Positions 25,255 to 34,520 are shown, counted from the stretch's first letter. The stretch: 64,000 nt of DNA from Falsiruegeria mediterranea M17 (GCF_900302455.1 NZ_ONZG01000003.1:62001-126000); one strand, 5' to 3'. The notes: generated from the letters alone by a model not told the origin. Numbers and translations are program-made.

Positions 25255-26901
25255 ATGGCCGAGATTGAACGCGAAGCGATGGAATACGACGTAGTGATCG
25301 TCGGTGCAGGCCCTGCGGGTCTGTCGGCGGCCATTCGTCTGAAACAGCTGGATGCAGACCTGAACGTCGTCGTTCTGGAAAAAGGCTCGGAAGTTGGCGC
25401 GCACATCCTGTCAGGCGCGGTTCTGGACCCCTGCGGCCTAGATGCGCTGATCCCGGACTGGAAAGAAAAGGGCGCGCCCCTGACCGTTCCGGTCAAAGAA
25501 GACAACTTCTACATGCTGGGCGAGGCGGGTCAGATCCGCATCCCGAATTTCCCCATGCCGCCGCTGATGAACAACCACGGCAATTACATCGTATCGATGG
25601 GCAACGTCTGCCGCTGGATGGCCGAGCAAGCCGAAGAGCTGGGTGTCGAAATCTTCCCCGGCATGGCGTGTTCAGAGCTGGTTTATGGTGACAACGGCGA
25701 AGTCAAAGGCGTCGTCGCCGGTGTCTTTGGTCTGGAACAGGACGGGTCTTACGGCCCCAACACCGAACCGGGGATGGAGCTGCACGGCAAATACGTCTTC
25801 CTGTCCGAAGGTGTCCGTGGCTCGCTCGCCAAAGAAGTCATCGCCAAATACGACCTGCAGGCCGGGAAAGAGCCGCAGAAATTTGGCGTTGGCATGAAAG
25901 AGATCTGGGAAGTCGACCCGGCCAAGCACAAGGAAGGCACTGTCACCCACACGATGGGCTGGCCTTTGGGCTCGAACGCGGGCGGCGGTTCGTTCATCTA
26001 CCACCTGGACAACAATCAGGTTTACGTCGGTTTCGTGGTGCACCTGAACTACAAGAACCCGCACTTGTTCCCCTACATGGAATTCCAGCGCTTCAAGCAC
26101 CACCCCGTCGTCGCGGACCTGCTCAAAGGCGGCAAGCGCGTGGCTTATGGCGCGCGTGCGATCACCGAGGGCGGCTATCAGTCGATGCCCAAGATGGTGG
26201 CACCTGGTGTGGCGCTGCTGGGCTGCTCGGTCGGCATGGTCAACGTGCCGCGCATCAAGGGCAACCACAACGCAATGCTGTCCGGTAAGGCCGCGGCCGA
26301 AGCCGCCCATGACGCGATCAAGGCCGAGCGTTCGGGCGATGAGCTGTCCGATTACGAAGTCGAAGTGCGCACCGGCCCCATCGGCAGCGATCTGAAAAAG
26401 GTCCGCAACGTCAAGCCGATCTGGTCCAAGTGGGGCCTGACCGCATCGCTGATGCTGGGTGGTCTGGACATGTGGACCAACACCTTCGGCTTCTCGCTGT
26501 TTGGTACTGTCAGCCACGGCAAAAACGACGCGGATTCGACCGGCAAGGCAGCGGACTACCAGCCGATCGACTACCCGAAACCCGACGGCGTCCTGTCGTT
26601 CGACCGCCTGACCAATGTGTCGTTTGCGGCCACCAACCACGAGGAAAGCCAGCCCTGCCACTTGCGCCTGGCCGACCCGAACATCCCCGTCAATGTGAAC
26701 CTGCCCCAGTTCGACGAACCGGCGCAGCGTTACTGCCCGGCAGGTGTCTACGAAGTGGTCGAAAAGGACGGCAAGCCGGACTTTGTGGTGAACTTCCAGA
26801 ACTGCGTCCACTGCAAGACCTGCGACATCAAGGACCCCAGCCAGAACATCACTTGGGTCACTCCGCAGGGCGGCGACGGCCCCAACTATCCCAATATGTG
26901 A
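25255..26901 (+). CDS. Electron transfer flavoprotein-ubiquinone oxidoreductase
   Basis: A 548-residue FAD/iron-sulfur enzyme on the inner face of the membrane that takes electrons from ETF and reduces ubiquinone. The Rossmann FAD motif is DVVIVGAGPAGLSAAIRL; the quinone-binding middle has GGYQSMPKMVAPGVALLGCS. The C-terminal ferredoxin-like domain holds the [4Fe-4S] ligands in RYCPAGVYEVV and FQNCVHCKTCDIKDP. AAGGAG precedes the ATG at 25255. It serves the acyl-CoA dehydrogenase at 10.2 kb and others outside the window. A strong terminator follows. Confidence 0.96.
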   Translation: MAEIEREAMEYDVVIVGAGPAGLSAAIRLKQLDADLNVVVLEKGSEVGAHILSGAVLDPCGLDALIPDWKEKGAPLTVPVKEDNFYMLGEAGQIRIPNFPMPPLMNNHGNYIVSMGNVCRWMAEQAEELGVEIFPGMACSELVYGDNGEVKGVVAGVFGLEQDGSYGPNTEPGMELHGKYVFLSEGVRGSLAKEVIAKYDLQAGKEPQKFGVGMKEIWEVDPAKHKEGTVTHTMGWPLGSNAGGGSFIYHLDNNQVYVGFVVHLNYKNPHLFPYMEFQRFKHHPVVADLLKGGKRVAYGARAITEGGYQSMPKMVAPGVALLGCSVGMVNVPRIKGNHNAMLSGKAAAEAAHDAIKAERSGDELSDYEVEVRTGPIGSDLKKVRNVKPIWSKWGLTASLMLGGLDMWTNTFGFSLFGTVSHGKNDADSTGKAADYQPIDYPKPDGVLSFDRLTNVSFAATNHEESQPCHLRLADPNIPVNVNLPQFDEPAQRYCPAGVYEVVEKDGKPDFVVNFQNCVHCKTCDIKDPSQNITWVTPQGGDGPNYPNM

Positions 26902-26925
26902 TCTGGTCCAGATACAGCAATGCAG

Positions 26926-26960
26926 ACGCCGGGTGCCCCAAAGCGCCCGGCGTTTTTTTT
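26926..26960 (+). terminator. Intrinsic terminator after ETF-QO gene
   Basis: Stem ACGCCGGGtGC / GCGCCCGGCGT (G-U pair inside), six-base loop, followed by eight consecutive T. It lies 25 bp after the stop codon. Confidence 0.92.
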
Positions 26961-27032
26961 GTCTTGATCTCAAGTGTGCTTGAGGTCGCAAGGTAAGGCC
27001 TGCATCTTGATCAAAAAAAGCGGGGGGCGGCC

Positions 27033-27488
27033 GTGAGCGCGAATATTCTCGGGATATATGAAACGCATCTTCCGGTGCGAGATCTTGAGCGGTCGGTTGC
27101 TTTCTATCGCGACAAACTCGGGTTGGAGTTGGCCGAGGTGCTGCCGGACAGGAAGGTTGCGTTCTTTTGGGTTGGGAAGAAGGAAAAGGGGATGTTGGGG
27201 CTGTGGCAGTCAGGTTCAGGGCCGTTGAACATGACGCTGCACTTTGCCTTTCGGTGCGACTTGGGCGCGGTGATCTCTGGTTGCGAGACGCTCATGGCCC
27301 AAGGCATTCAACCGTTGGGGTTTCACGGCGAACCTGTGACCGAGCCGGTGGTGATAGGATGGATGCCTGCCCTGTCGCTCTACTTCAAGGATCCCGATGG
27401 CCATTCGATCGAGATGCTGGCCGTGCTGCCGGACACGCCCGACCCGGAGTTTGGCGTGCAGAGCCATTCGGCCTGGTTGGCGCGCTGA
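27033..27488 (+). CDS. VOC (glyoxalase) family protein
   Basis: A 151-residue protein from a GTG at 27033. Metal-binding half-sites are IYETHLPVRDLERSVAFYRD (histidine) and MTLHFAFRCDL, and the C-terminal FKDPDGHSIEMLAVLPD supplies the DPDGH-x-IE signature common to dioxygenases and fosfomycin-resistance-like members. The substrate is unknown. It is a stand-alone unit between the ETF-QO terminator and a copy of the two-hairpin repeat. Confidence 0.85.
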   Translation: MSANILGIYETHLPVRDLERSVAFYRDKLGLELAEVLPDRKVAFFWVGKKEKGMLGLWQSGSGPLNMTLHFAFRCDLGAVISGCETLMAQGIQPLGFHGEPVTEPVVIGWMPALSLYFKDPDGHSIEMLAVLPDTPDPEFGVQSHSAWLAR

Positions 27489-27516
27489 ACGCGTGTTTGG
27501 GTGGGTCACGGTATCG

Positions 27517-27615
27517 GGAGTGCTCCCGCCCATCGTCGGTGCCCCTATTGGGACACCTTCTCTGGTTGGGCCGGGCGCCTGGCTCGTCGCTCGGCGCGGT
27601 ACCGCTGATTGGCGG
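27517..27615 (+). repeat. Two-hairpin intergenic element, copy 3
   Basis: Begins with the palindrome CGGGAG-tg-CTCCCG, then hairpin A (GGTGcCCC-tatt-GGGaCACC, 27538-27557), GGTTGGGCCGG, and a weaker hairpin B (GCGCC ... GGCGC, 27575-27597), ending CGGTACCGC. Together with about 145 bp of unremarkable sequence it fills the gap before the TPR gene. Confidence 0.65.
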
Positions 27616-27760
27616 CGACTTAAGCGGATCGCAGGCGATGTGGGCCTGGTGAATGGGCAAAAACCTGTCGCTGTCTACCATGTGAAGCCGAGCAGCATTG
27701 CCTCGGACCGCGGGACGGCCTAGCTTTAGCCCGAGCTCATGAGAAAAAGGCAGGCATTTG

Positions 27761-29476
27761 GTGTTTCCCCTCGTTCGTACCGCGGCAGCCGTCGCTTTGG
27801 CCATATCGCTGACACTCCCGACCGTCGTCCAGGCGGACACCGGGGCCGGATCGTATCTGGCGGGGCGGCAGGCTATCTATGACAGCGATTTTGAGGCCTC
27901 GGCGCGGTATTACACCCAAGCCTTGATGAAGGACCCCAAGAATCCTGGCCTGATGGAGAATGTGATCCTGTCGCAATTGGCCTTGGGGCAGGTGGAACGT
28001 GCCTTGCCGGTGGCACAAACGCTTGAGGCTTTGGGGTTGGGCAGTCAGATGGCCTCCATGGCCGTTGTCGCGAACCTGATCACGACCGAAGCCTATGACG
28101 AGTTGTTGAGCCGCACTGAAGGCGAACAGGCGGTCAGCCTGTTGGTGGATGGCCTGCTGATTGGGTGGGCCCATATGGGTGCGGGCTCGGTCGGCAAGGC
28201 GCTGGCCCAGTTCGACAAGCTGGGGGACGAGGCGGGTTTGCGCGGCTTTGCACTGTATCACAAGGCGATGGCCTTGGCTTCGGTCGGTGATTTCGAAGGC
28301 GCCGATGCGATCTTCTCGGGCGAAGACGGGCAGCAAGCAACGATGACACGCCGCGCGGTGCTGGCCAATGTCGAGATTCTGTCGCAGCTGGGCCGCAATG
28401 ACGACGCGCTTGAGGTGATGGCCGATGTCTTTGCAGGTCGGTTCGACCCCGGCCTGACCGACGTCGCCGACAAGTTGGCCCAAGGCGAGACCCTGCCGTT
28501 CAGCCAGGTGCGCGGCGTGCGCGACGGGATGGCTGAGGTGTTCTTTACCATCGGAGCCGCGCTGAGTGGTGAGGCCTCTGACGACTATGCGCTGATCTAT
28601 TCCCGGATGGCGGGTTATCTGCGCCCCGATCACAATGACGCCCTGTTGCTGAGCGCCAGTTTGCTTGAAAATCTCGGCCAGTACGACTTGTCGGTCGATA
28701 CCTACAAGAGCATCCCCGCGGACAACCCCGACCATTTTGCCGCCGAGCTTGGTCGGGCAGAAGCTTTGCGCCGCGCAGCGAAACCGGATGCCGCGATCGA
28801 GGTGCTGGAGCAGCTGACCCGTGAATACCCCGAGCTTCAAGCGGTGCATTCGGCCCTGGGTGATCTGCTGCGTCAGCAAGAGGAATACACCCAAGCGGTC
28901 GCGGCCTATGACAAGGCGCTTGAGTTCACGGATGAAGAAGCCGCCAACCGCTGGTTTATCCTTTACGCCCGTGGGATCAGCCATGAGCGTCTGAAGCAAT
29001 GGCCCCAGGCCGAAGCAGATTTCCGCACCGCGCTGGAACTGGAACCGGATCAGCCGCAGGTGCTCAACTACTTGGGCTATTCGCTGGTCGAGAAGCAGGA
29101 AAAGCTGGACGAGGCGTTGTCGATGATCGAACGCGCTGTCGCGGCGCGCCCTGACAGTGGCTATATCGTCGACAGCCTTGGCTGGGTCTTGTTCCGACTG
29201 GGTCGGTATGACGAAGCAGTGGGCCACATGGAGCGCGCGGTCGAGCTGATGCCGATCGATCCGGTGGTCAACGACCATCTGGGCGATGTCTATTGGGCCG
29301 TCGGCCGCACCCGCGAGGCCGAGTTCCAGTGGAGCCGCGCCCTGTCATTCATTGACCCCGAGGACACCGACAGCGAGGCCGACCCGGAACGCATCCGCCG
29401 CAAGCTGGAAGTGGGCTTGGACGAGGTTCTGGCCGAAGAGGGCGCTGCGCCCCTTCAGGTGGCCAATGACGGCTGA
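27761..29476 (+). CDS. Exported tetratricopeptide repeat protein
   Basis: A 571-residue protein from a GTG at 27761 (AGGCAGG upstream; a TTG three bases earlier is possible). A signal peptide (VRTAAAVALAISLTLPTVVQA) leads into at least eight TPR-like helical pairs, the clearest being AAYDKALEFTDEEAANRWF, WPQAEADFRTALELEPDQPQ, EALSMIERAVAARPDSGYIV and EAVGHMERAVELMPIDPVVN. Proteins of this type act as scaffolds in the periplasm or at membranes. It overlaps the start of ispE by 11 bp, so the two are co-transcribed, a pairing common in Rhodobacteraceae though the functional link is unclear. Confidence 0.85.
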   Translation: MFPLVRTAAAVALAISLTLPTVVQADTGAGSYLAGRQAIYDSDFEASARYYTQALMKDPKNPGLMENVILSQLALGQVERALPVAQTLEALGLGSQMASMAVVANLITTEAYDELLSRTEGEQAVSLLVDGLLIGWAHMGAGSVGKALAQFDKLGDEAGLRGFALYHKAMALASVGDFEGADAIFSGEDGQQATMTRRAVLANVEILSQLGRNDDALEVMADVFAGRFDPGLTDVADKLAQGETLPFSQVRGVRDGMAEVFFTIGAALSGEASDDYALIYSRMAGYLRPDHNDALLLSASLLENLGQYDLSVDTYKSIPADNPDHFAAELGRAEALRRAAKPDAAIEVLEQLTREYPELQAVHSALGDLLRQQEEYTQAVAAYDKALEFTDEEAANRWFILYARGISHERLKQWPQAEADFRTALELEPDQPQVLNYLGYSLVEKQEKLDEALSMIERAVAARPDSGYIVDSLGWVLFRLGRYDEAVGHMERAVELMPIDPVVNDHLGDVYWAVGRTREAEFQWSRALSFIDPEDTDSEADPERIRRKLEVGLDEVLAEEGAAPLQVANDG

Positions 29477-30287
29477 GGCGCTGGCGCCAGCCAAGGTCAA
29501 TCTATCCCTTCACGTGACTGGCCGTCGGGATGATGGCTATCACCTGCTGGATTCTATCGTTGTCTTCGCTGATTTCGGTGATCGCTTGCGATTGACACCG
29601 GGCGAGGCGTTGTCTTTGGCCGTGGATGGCCCGTTCTCAGGCGGGGTTCCAACGGATGACCGCAATCTTGTGTGGCGCGCGCTAGAGGGTGCCGGATGGA
29701 CCGGCCAAGTGGATTTGCACAAAGCTCTGCCGCATGGCGCAGGCATTGGCGGTGGTTCCTCGGACGCGGCTATGGCACTGCGCATTCTTACGGATCAGGG
29801 GGGGGGCATCCCTGATGGCTTGCCGCTCTCATTGGGTGCCGATGTTCCCGTTTGCATGTATGCACGTGCCGCGCGGATGCAGGGCATTGGCGAGCGGATC
29901 GCACCGCTAAATTTGCCAACGCTTCCAGCGCTGTTGGTCAATCCGGGCGTCGCCGTGCCCACGGGTGCAGTGTTCTCGGGCCTTGAGAGCCGCGACAATG
30001 CGCCAATGCCGGATCACGTGCCCGAGTTTGCGGCGGTCGAAGACTGCGCTGATTGGCTGTTGGACCAACGTAACGACCTGGAGCCACCCGCGATGACTGT
30101 CGCGCCCGAGATCGAGCGCGTCCTGTCGGACCTGCGCAACACGCGCAATATTCTGATGGCGCGGATGTCAGGGTCGGGGTCAACCTGCGTTGCGCTCTAT
30201 CCCACAATGAAGGCCGCGCATTTCGCGGCCTATGTCATCGGCGCCGAGCACCCTGATTGGTGGTGCGTCGCGACCCAACTCAGTTGA
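29466..30287 (+). CDS. ispE: 4-diphosphocytidyl-2-C-methyl-D-erythritol kinase
   Basis: A 273-residue GHMP kinase from the ATG at 29466, inside the end of the TPR gene. It opens EALAPAKVNLSLHVTGRRDDGYH, a diagnostic IspE start, and has the phosphate-binding loop PHGAGIGGGSSDAAMAL and the C-terminal ARMSGSGSTCVALY. It phosphorylates CDP-methylerythritol in the MEP pathway, which feeds the polyprenyl synthase encoded next. The two genes converge and their ends overlap by eight bases. Confidence 0.95.
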   Translation: MTAEALAPAKVNLSLHVTGRRDDGYHLLDSIVVFADFGDRLRLTPGEALSLAVDGPFSGGVPTDDRNLVWRALEGAGWTGQVDLHKALPHGAGIGGGSSDAAMALRILTDQGGGIPDGLPLSLGADVPVCMYARAARMQGIGERIAPLNLPTLPALLVNPGVAVPTGAVFSGLESRDNAPMPDHVPEFAAVEDCADWLLDQRNDLEPPAMTVAPEIERVLSDLRNTRNILMARMSGSGSTCVALYPTMKAAHFAAYVIGAEHPDWWCVATQLS

Positions 30288-31278
30288 GGCGCGACACCAC
30301 GTAGTCGGCCAGATCGCGCAGCATGGTGCGGATTTCATGGTCGGGCAGTGCATCCAACGCTGCCTTGGCCTTGGCCGCCCAGCCGTTGGCGTCATCGCGG
30401 GTGGCGTCCAACGTGCCATATTTGGCCATCAGCGCCATCGCGTGTTCCAGGTCGCCCTCTTCCTGGCGACCCTTTTCGATGGTGCGTTCCCAGAAGGCCC
30501 GTTCATCAGCAGTGGCCTGAGCCACGGCCTTGATCACTGGCAGCGTCAGCTTGCGCTCGCGGAAATCGTCGCCGACGTTCTTGCCGGTGGCCTTGCTGTC
30601 GCCCTGATAATCCAGCAGGTCATCCGCGATCTGAAACGCGATGCCAAGTGCGTCGCCATAGTCGTAGAGCGCCTGCACCTGTTCATCGCTGGCATCCGCA
30701 ATCACGCCGCCCACCTGAGTTGCGGCCGAAAACAGAGCTGCGGTTTTGCCGCGCACAACCTGCAAATAGATGCTCTCATCCGTCTTCAGATCGGTCGCGG
30801 CGGTCATCTGCAGCACTTCACCTTCTGCAATTGTGGCCGATGCGTTGGCAAGGATGTCCAGAACCTGCAACGAGCCGGTTTCGACCATCAGCTGGAAGCT
30901 GCGCGAAAACAGATAATCGCCCACCAGAACAGAGCTTTTGTTGTCCCACAGCAAGTTGGCGGTGGGGCGGCCCCGACGTTGCGCGCTTTCGTCTACCACG
31001 TCGTCGTGAAGCAGGGTGGCGGTGTGGATGAACTCCACCGTTGCCGCCAGGCGCAGATGATGCTCGCCCTGGTATCCGCAAAGACGCGCCGCTGCGAGCG
31101 TCAGCATCGGACGCAGGCGTTTGCCACCGGCGCTGACCAGATGCGCGGTCACTTCGGGGATGCGGGGGGCGTGTTCCGACGCCATCCGGGTCTGGATCAA
31201 CTCGTTGACCGCAGCCATTTCACCGGCCAGCGTCGCGGCCAGTTGCTCATGAGGTTTCGAGACGGTGCTGATATTCAT
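30280..31278 (-). CDS. Polyprenyl diphosphate synthase (ubiquinone side chain)
   Basis: A 332-residue trans-prenyltransferase from the ATG at 31278 (AGGAG at 31283-31287; an in-frame GTG lies just upstream). The first aspartate-rich motif is LLHDDVVDESAQRRG and the second is QIADDLLDYQGD; GGKRLRPML binds the diphosphate. In Rhodobacteraceae this gene makes the decaprenyl chain of ubiquinone-10; chain length is not readable from the sequence, so octaprenyl or solanesyl remain possible. It is divergent from the DUF2007 gene. Confidence 0.92.
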   Translation of the reverse strand: MNISTVSKPHEQLAATLAGEMAAVNELIQTRMASEHAPRIPEVTAHLVSAGGKRLRPMLTLAAARLCGYQGEHHLRLAATVEFIHTATLLHDDVVDESAQRRGRPTANLLWDNKSSVLVGDYLFSRSFQLMVETGSLQVLDILANASATIAEGEVLQMTAATDLKTDESIYLQVVRGKTAALFSAATQVGGVIADASDEQVQALYDYGDALGIAFQIADDLLDYQGDSKATGKNVGDDFRERKLTLPVIKAVAQATADERAFWERTIEKGRQEEGDLEHAMALMAKYGTLDATRDDANGWAAKAKAALDALPDHEIRTMLRDLADYVVSRLN

Positions 31279-31334
31279 CACACTCCTGCTACAAGGCTCG
31301 ACATATGCCCCACCTTGCCCTTACATCCGACGTC

Positions 31335-31550
31335 ATGAAGGAACTATTGCGCAGTACCGATCCGACCATCATGGCCTTTGCCTCCGCCCTTCTTGAGGGC
31401 GAGGATATAGACTGCTTTCAGATGGACGTAAATATGAGCATCCTCGAAGGAGGCATCGGAATCTTCCCCCGCCGCATGATGGTGCGCGAAGAAGACTATG
31501 ACGCGGCGGTGCGGGTGATGCGCGACAACGAAATTCCCTTGGGCAAATAA
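31335..31550 (+). CDS. DUF2007 family small protein
   Basis: A 71-residue cytoplasmic protein starting MKELLRSTDPTIMAFASALL, the typical opening of DUF2007 (putative signal-transducing) proteins, followed by EDIDCFQMDVNMSIL and PRRMMVREEDYDAAVRVM. An upstream in-frame ATG at 31305 with AAGG before it could extend the protein by ten residues. Function unknown. It lies immediately before the methyltransferase gene (4 bp), so they form one operon. Confidence 0.82.
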   Translation: MKELLRSTDPTIMAFASALLEGEDIDCFQMDVNMSILEGGIGIFPRRMMVREEDYDAAVRVMRDNEIPLGK

Positions 31551-31554
31551 GTCC

Positions 31555-32322
31555 GTGTTTTCCGACGATCAGCTGACACAGAACGCCTTTTTGGGTGGGC
31601 GTTTGACCCTGTTTCAACCCCGCGATGGGTATCGTGCGGGTGTTGATCCGGTTCTGCTCGCCTCGGTTGTGCCTGCGCGTGCGGGTCAATCGGTGCTGGA
31701 GCTGGGATGCGGAGCCGGTGCGGCCATTTTGTCGCTGCTGACACGGGTCGCGGGGATGCAGGGGCACGGGGTGGAGTTGCAGCCTGACTACGCCGATTTG
31801 GCGCGTCGGAATGCAGCCCTGAACGAGCTGCCGCTCGACGTCACTTGTGCGGACTTGAGCACGCTCCCCAATGCATTGCGCCAGCAGCGGTTCCATCATG
31901 TCATCGCCAATCCCCCATATTATCGCAGCGGCGCCCATAGTCAGGCGCGCGATATGGGGCGCAGTGTCGCCCTGGGAGGGGACACGCCGCTTGCCACGTG
32001 GGTCGAGGTTGCCGCGCGTCGCTTGCTCCCCAAGGGGTATCTGCACATCATCCAGCGCACCGACCGTCTGCCCGAGTTGATCACTGCGTGTGAGGGGCGT
32101 TTGGGCGCGCTCGAGGTGCTGCCTCTGACCGCTCGACCGGGCCGTGCACCCGATCTTGTGATTCTCCGTGCGCGGAAAGAGGGAAAATCCCCGTTTCGCT
32201 TGCATGCGCCACAGATTCTTCACCAAGGCGACCGCCACACGGCTGACGTAGAAAGCTATGTCGCGGAAATCCGGTCGGTTTTGCGGGATGGGGCAGCTCT
32301 CAAATGGCCTGACGCTAGGTAA
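31555..32322 (+). CDS. TrmN6-like tRNA1(Val) (adenine-N6)-methyltransferase
   Basis: A 255-residue Rossmann methyltransferase from a GTG. The SAM motif is VLELGCGAGAAILSLL, and HHVIANPPYYRSG is the NPPY motif used by N6-adenine methyltransferases. The N-terminal LTQNAFLGGRLTLFQPRDGYRAGVD is close to TrmN6/YfiC proteins that methylate A37 of tRNA-Val. The C-terminal RAPDLVILRARKEGKSPFRL is also usual. Another RNA or protein substrate is possible. Confidence 0.85.
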   Translation: MFSDDQLTQNAFLGGRLTLFQPRDGYRAGVDPVLLASVVPARAGQSVLELGCGAGAAILSLLTRVAGMQGHGVELQPDYADLARRNAALNELPLDVTCADLSTLPNALRQQRFHHVIANPPYYRSGAHSQARDMGRSVALGGDTPLATWVEVAARRLLPKGYLHIIQRTDRLPELITACEGRLGALEVLPLTARPGRAPDLVILRARKEGKSPFRLHAPQILHQGDRHTADVESYVAEIRSVLRDGAALKWPDAR

Positions 32323-32434
32323 GCGGTTATCAGCCCATACGTCAGATTGATGACAGTTTCATGCACCTGCAGCGTGACAGAGTGATTTTCTTGTGCTCAA
32401 CTTGTCCGGCATACAATTGAGAAGGAGGATTGCC

Positions 32435-32599
32435 ATGAGCCTGAGCTCGCACCTGACGGAGCTGAAAAAGAAGCACGAGCATCTCAGTCTTGAAGTGGAA
32501 GAGGCACAGCGGTCACCCGGCATTGACGGGCTGCATCTGGCAAATCTGAAGAAACAAAAATTAAAGCTGAAAGAAGAAATCGAACGGTTGTCAGTCTAA
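32435..32599 (+). CDS. YdcH/DUF465 family small protein
   Basis: A 54-residue peptide from the ATG at 32435, with GAAGGAGG directly before it. It forms one helical hairpin of charged residues (LTELKKKHEHLSLEVEEAQ and LANLKKQKLKLKEEIERL). This matches the YdcH/DUF465 family of short, coiled-coil, possibly RNA- or protein-binding peptides of unknown function. Its stop overlaps the convergent EamA gene by four bases. Confidence 0.85.
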   Translation: MSLSSHLTELKKKHEHLSLEVEEAQRSPGIDGLHLANLKKQKLKLKEEIERLSV

Positions 32600-33462
32600 C
32601 CTGACATGCTGCTGCGGGCCGCGATCACTGCGCCGCCCGTGATCAACAAGGCCGCGATCGCCAAAGCCCAAGTAGGTGCGGCGATCCCGGCCACCACCAA
32701 AACCAGGGTCGACAACAGGGGCGCCGCGTAGGAGCTGGTGCCGAGCATCTGAATGTCCCCGCGTTTCACCCCGATATCCCAGACATAGAATGCCAGCCCG
32801 ACGGGGCCGAGGCCCAAGCCCAGCGTCGAGGCCCAGCCCCACGTGCCTTGCGGCCAGACGGTTTCTTCGACTGCGAAATGCAGCCCCCAGGACGCGATGG
32901 CCGTAGCCACGCAGAACACGGCGACTGAGCTTGTTGGGACTTCTCCCATTCGTCGCGACAGCACCGAGTATCCTGACCACGTCAGTGCGCAAAGCAGGGC
33001 CAGCAGATACCCGGCGAGATATTCAGTCTGAAACCCACCACTGCCGCCGCCCAAGATGATCAGCGCCGCGCCGGAAAAGCCGAAACAGGCCCCGATCAGA
33101 TGGCCCGGCTTCAATTGCTCGCCCGGCAATAGGCCCGAGAACAATACGATCAGCAGGGGCCATAGATAGGCAATCAACCCCGCTTCGGCCGCAGGGGCCA
33201 GGCGGAGTGCCGAGAAATAGAGTGCGTGATAGCCAAAGAGACCGATGGTGCCAAAAACATACACCTTGGTCGGAACGGTGCGCAGTTGACCCAGCCCGCC
33301 GCTGGTGGCCGTCCAGATCAACCCTAATGTCCCGCCGATGGTGAAACAGATGGCGTTCAGCAGCAGAGGCGGCGTTGGCGCGGACCCGACCGTCAACAGC
33401 GCCAGCAACGCCCACAGAAGGACGGCGACAAAGCCGATGGCGGTGGCTTGGGATTTGCTCAT
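32596..33462 (-). CDS. DMT superfamily (EamA) exporter
   Basis: A 288-residue inner-membrane protein with ten predicted helices in two EamA repeats, beginning TAIGFVAVLLWALLALLT. The second half starts near YLLALLCALTWSGYSVLSRR. Family members export amino acids or other small metabolites; the closest recalled type is the YddG-like aromatic amino acid exporter, but substrate is not predictable. It overlaps the upstream LysR gene by four bases on the same strand, so the regulator is translated first in the same operon. Confidence 0.85.
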   Translation of the reverse strand: MSKSQATAIGFVAVLLWALLALLTVGSAPTPPLLLNAICFTIGGTLGLIWTATSGGLGQLRTVPTKVYVFGTIGLFGYHALYFSALRLAPAAEAGLIAYLWPLLIVLFSGLLPGEQLKPGHLIGACFGFSGAALIILGGGSGGFQTEYLAGYLLALLCALTWSGYSVLSRRMGEVPTSSVAVFCVATAIASWGLHFAVEETVWPQGTWGWASTLGLGLGPVGLAFYVWDIGVKRGDIQMLGTSSYAAPLLSTLVLVVAGIAAPTWALAIAALLITGGAVIAARSSMSG

Positions 33463-34406
33463 GCTGGGGGAACGTCCTCGACCGGAATAATGTCGAATTC
33501 GTCGGAGATATGCGCTGTCTTGTCAATCTCGGACACGAACCAATCGCGGAATGCTTTAACCTGTGGCCTTTCCTCGATGCCGGGTAGGCAGAGGAACCGA
33601 AAGCGGCCCGTGCTTTCGATGGCGGTTTTGAATGGCGCCACCAATCGCCCCTCTTGCAGGTCTTTGATAATCATAGCTCGCCGCCCAAGAACTGCACCAA
33701 CCCCTGCTACGGCGGCATCCACGGCATGATCGGCGTTGGAAAAATGCGTGCCGTGTTCGGGGTTGTGCTGCACGCTGACCGCACGAAACCAGGTTGCCCA
33801 GTCACAGGGTGGGCGCAGAAAAGCGATGGAATCGTCAAAGATCAACGGGGCTTTTGTCAGGCTTTCCGGGGTTGGAAACTGCTCGGCCATTTCGGGCGAC
33901 ATCACCGGGGTCAGCCACTCTTTGCGCACCTGGACCGAATACAACCCCTCGTCAGGTCCGTATCCAAACCGGATCGCCACATCCACGTCGTCGCGGCGCA
34001 GATCGACCATGCGCAGAGTGGCGGAAAAGCTGAGGTCGATATCAGGATGCTGCCGCGCAAAATCATAAAGCCGGGGGGCAAGCCACTTTGCCGTCAGCGC
34101 CGGCCCCGCAGTGACAGTTAGTGACGTGTTATCCTGCAATCTGCGCGCGGCGCGCCAGGCGTCGGTCAGGGTTTGAAAGCCATCTGCCGCACCCGGTGCC
34201 AGAGCCCGCCCGGCCTCGGTCAGCTCGACCGCGCGGTTGAGGCGCTTGAACAGAGGATGCCCCAGATGTTCCTCCAGCGACTTGATTTGAAAAGACAGCG
34301 CGGCGGGCGTGACATTCAGCTCTTTTGCAGCGTGGGCAAAAGACATGTGACGGGCGGCGGCGTCAAAAGCGCGCAAAGCGGTCAAAGGGGGGAGGCGGTC
34401 GCTCAT
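33459..34406 (-). CDS. LysR family transcriptional regulator (GcvA-like)
   Basis: A 315-residue regulator. The N-terminal winged helix-turn-helix is LTALRAFDAAARHMSFAHAA, then ELNVTPAALSFQIKSLEEHL, the GcvA branch of the family. The C-terminal effector domain follows from about residue 95. It is co-directional with, and overlaps, the EamA exporter, which is a likely target through autoregulation of the pair. It is divergent from a 36-residue ORF, with 114 bp between the starts, where LysR-type sites would be expected. Confidence 0.9.
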   Translation of the reverse strand: MSDRLPPLTALRAFDAAARHMSFAHAAKELNVTPAALSFQIKSLEEHLGHPLFKRLNRAVELTEAGRALAPGAADGFQTLTDAWRAARRLQDNTSLTVTAGPALTAKWLAPRLYDFARQHPDIDLSFSATLRMVDLRRDDVDVAIRFGYGPDEGLYSVQVRKEWLTPVMSPEMAEQFPTPESLTKAPLIFDDSIAFLRPPCDWATWFRAVSVQHNPEHGTHFSNADHAVDAAVAGVGAVLGRRAMIIKDLQEGRLVAPFKTAIESTGRFRFLCLPGIEERPQVKAFRDWFVSEIDKTAHISDEFDIIPVEDVPPA

Positions 34407-34520
34407 AGTCAGGTCAAATATTCTTAACTGAAGTCAGAAAAAGTCTCGTTTGTGCCTTTTCATTCGGTGGCACATATTGGGTGCAAGTCAAGACAAACTG
34501 ATCTGAGAAAGGGCAAAGAG

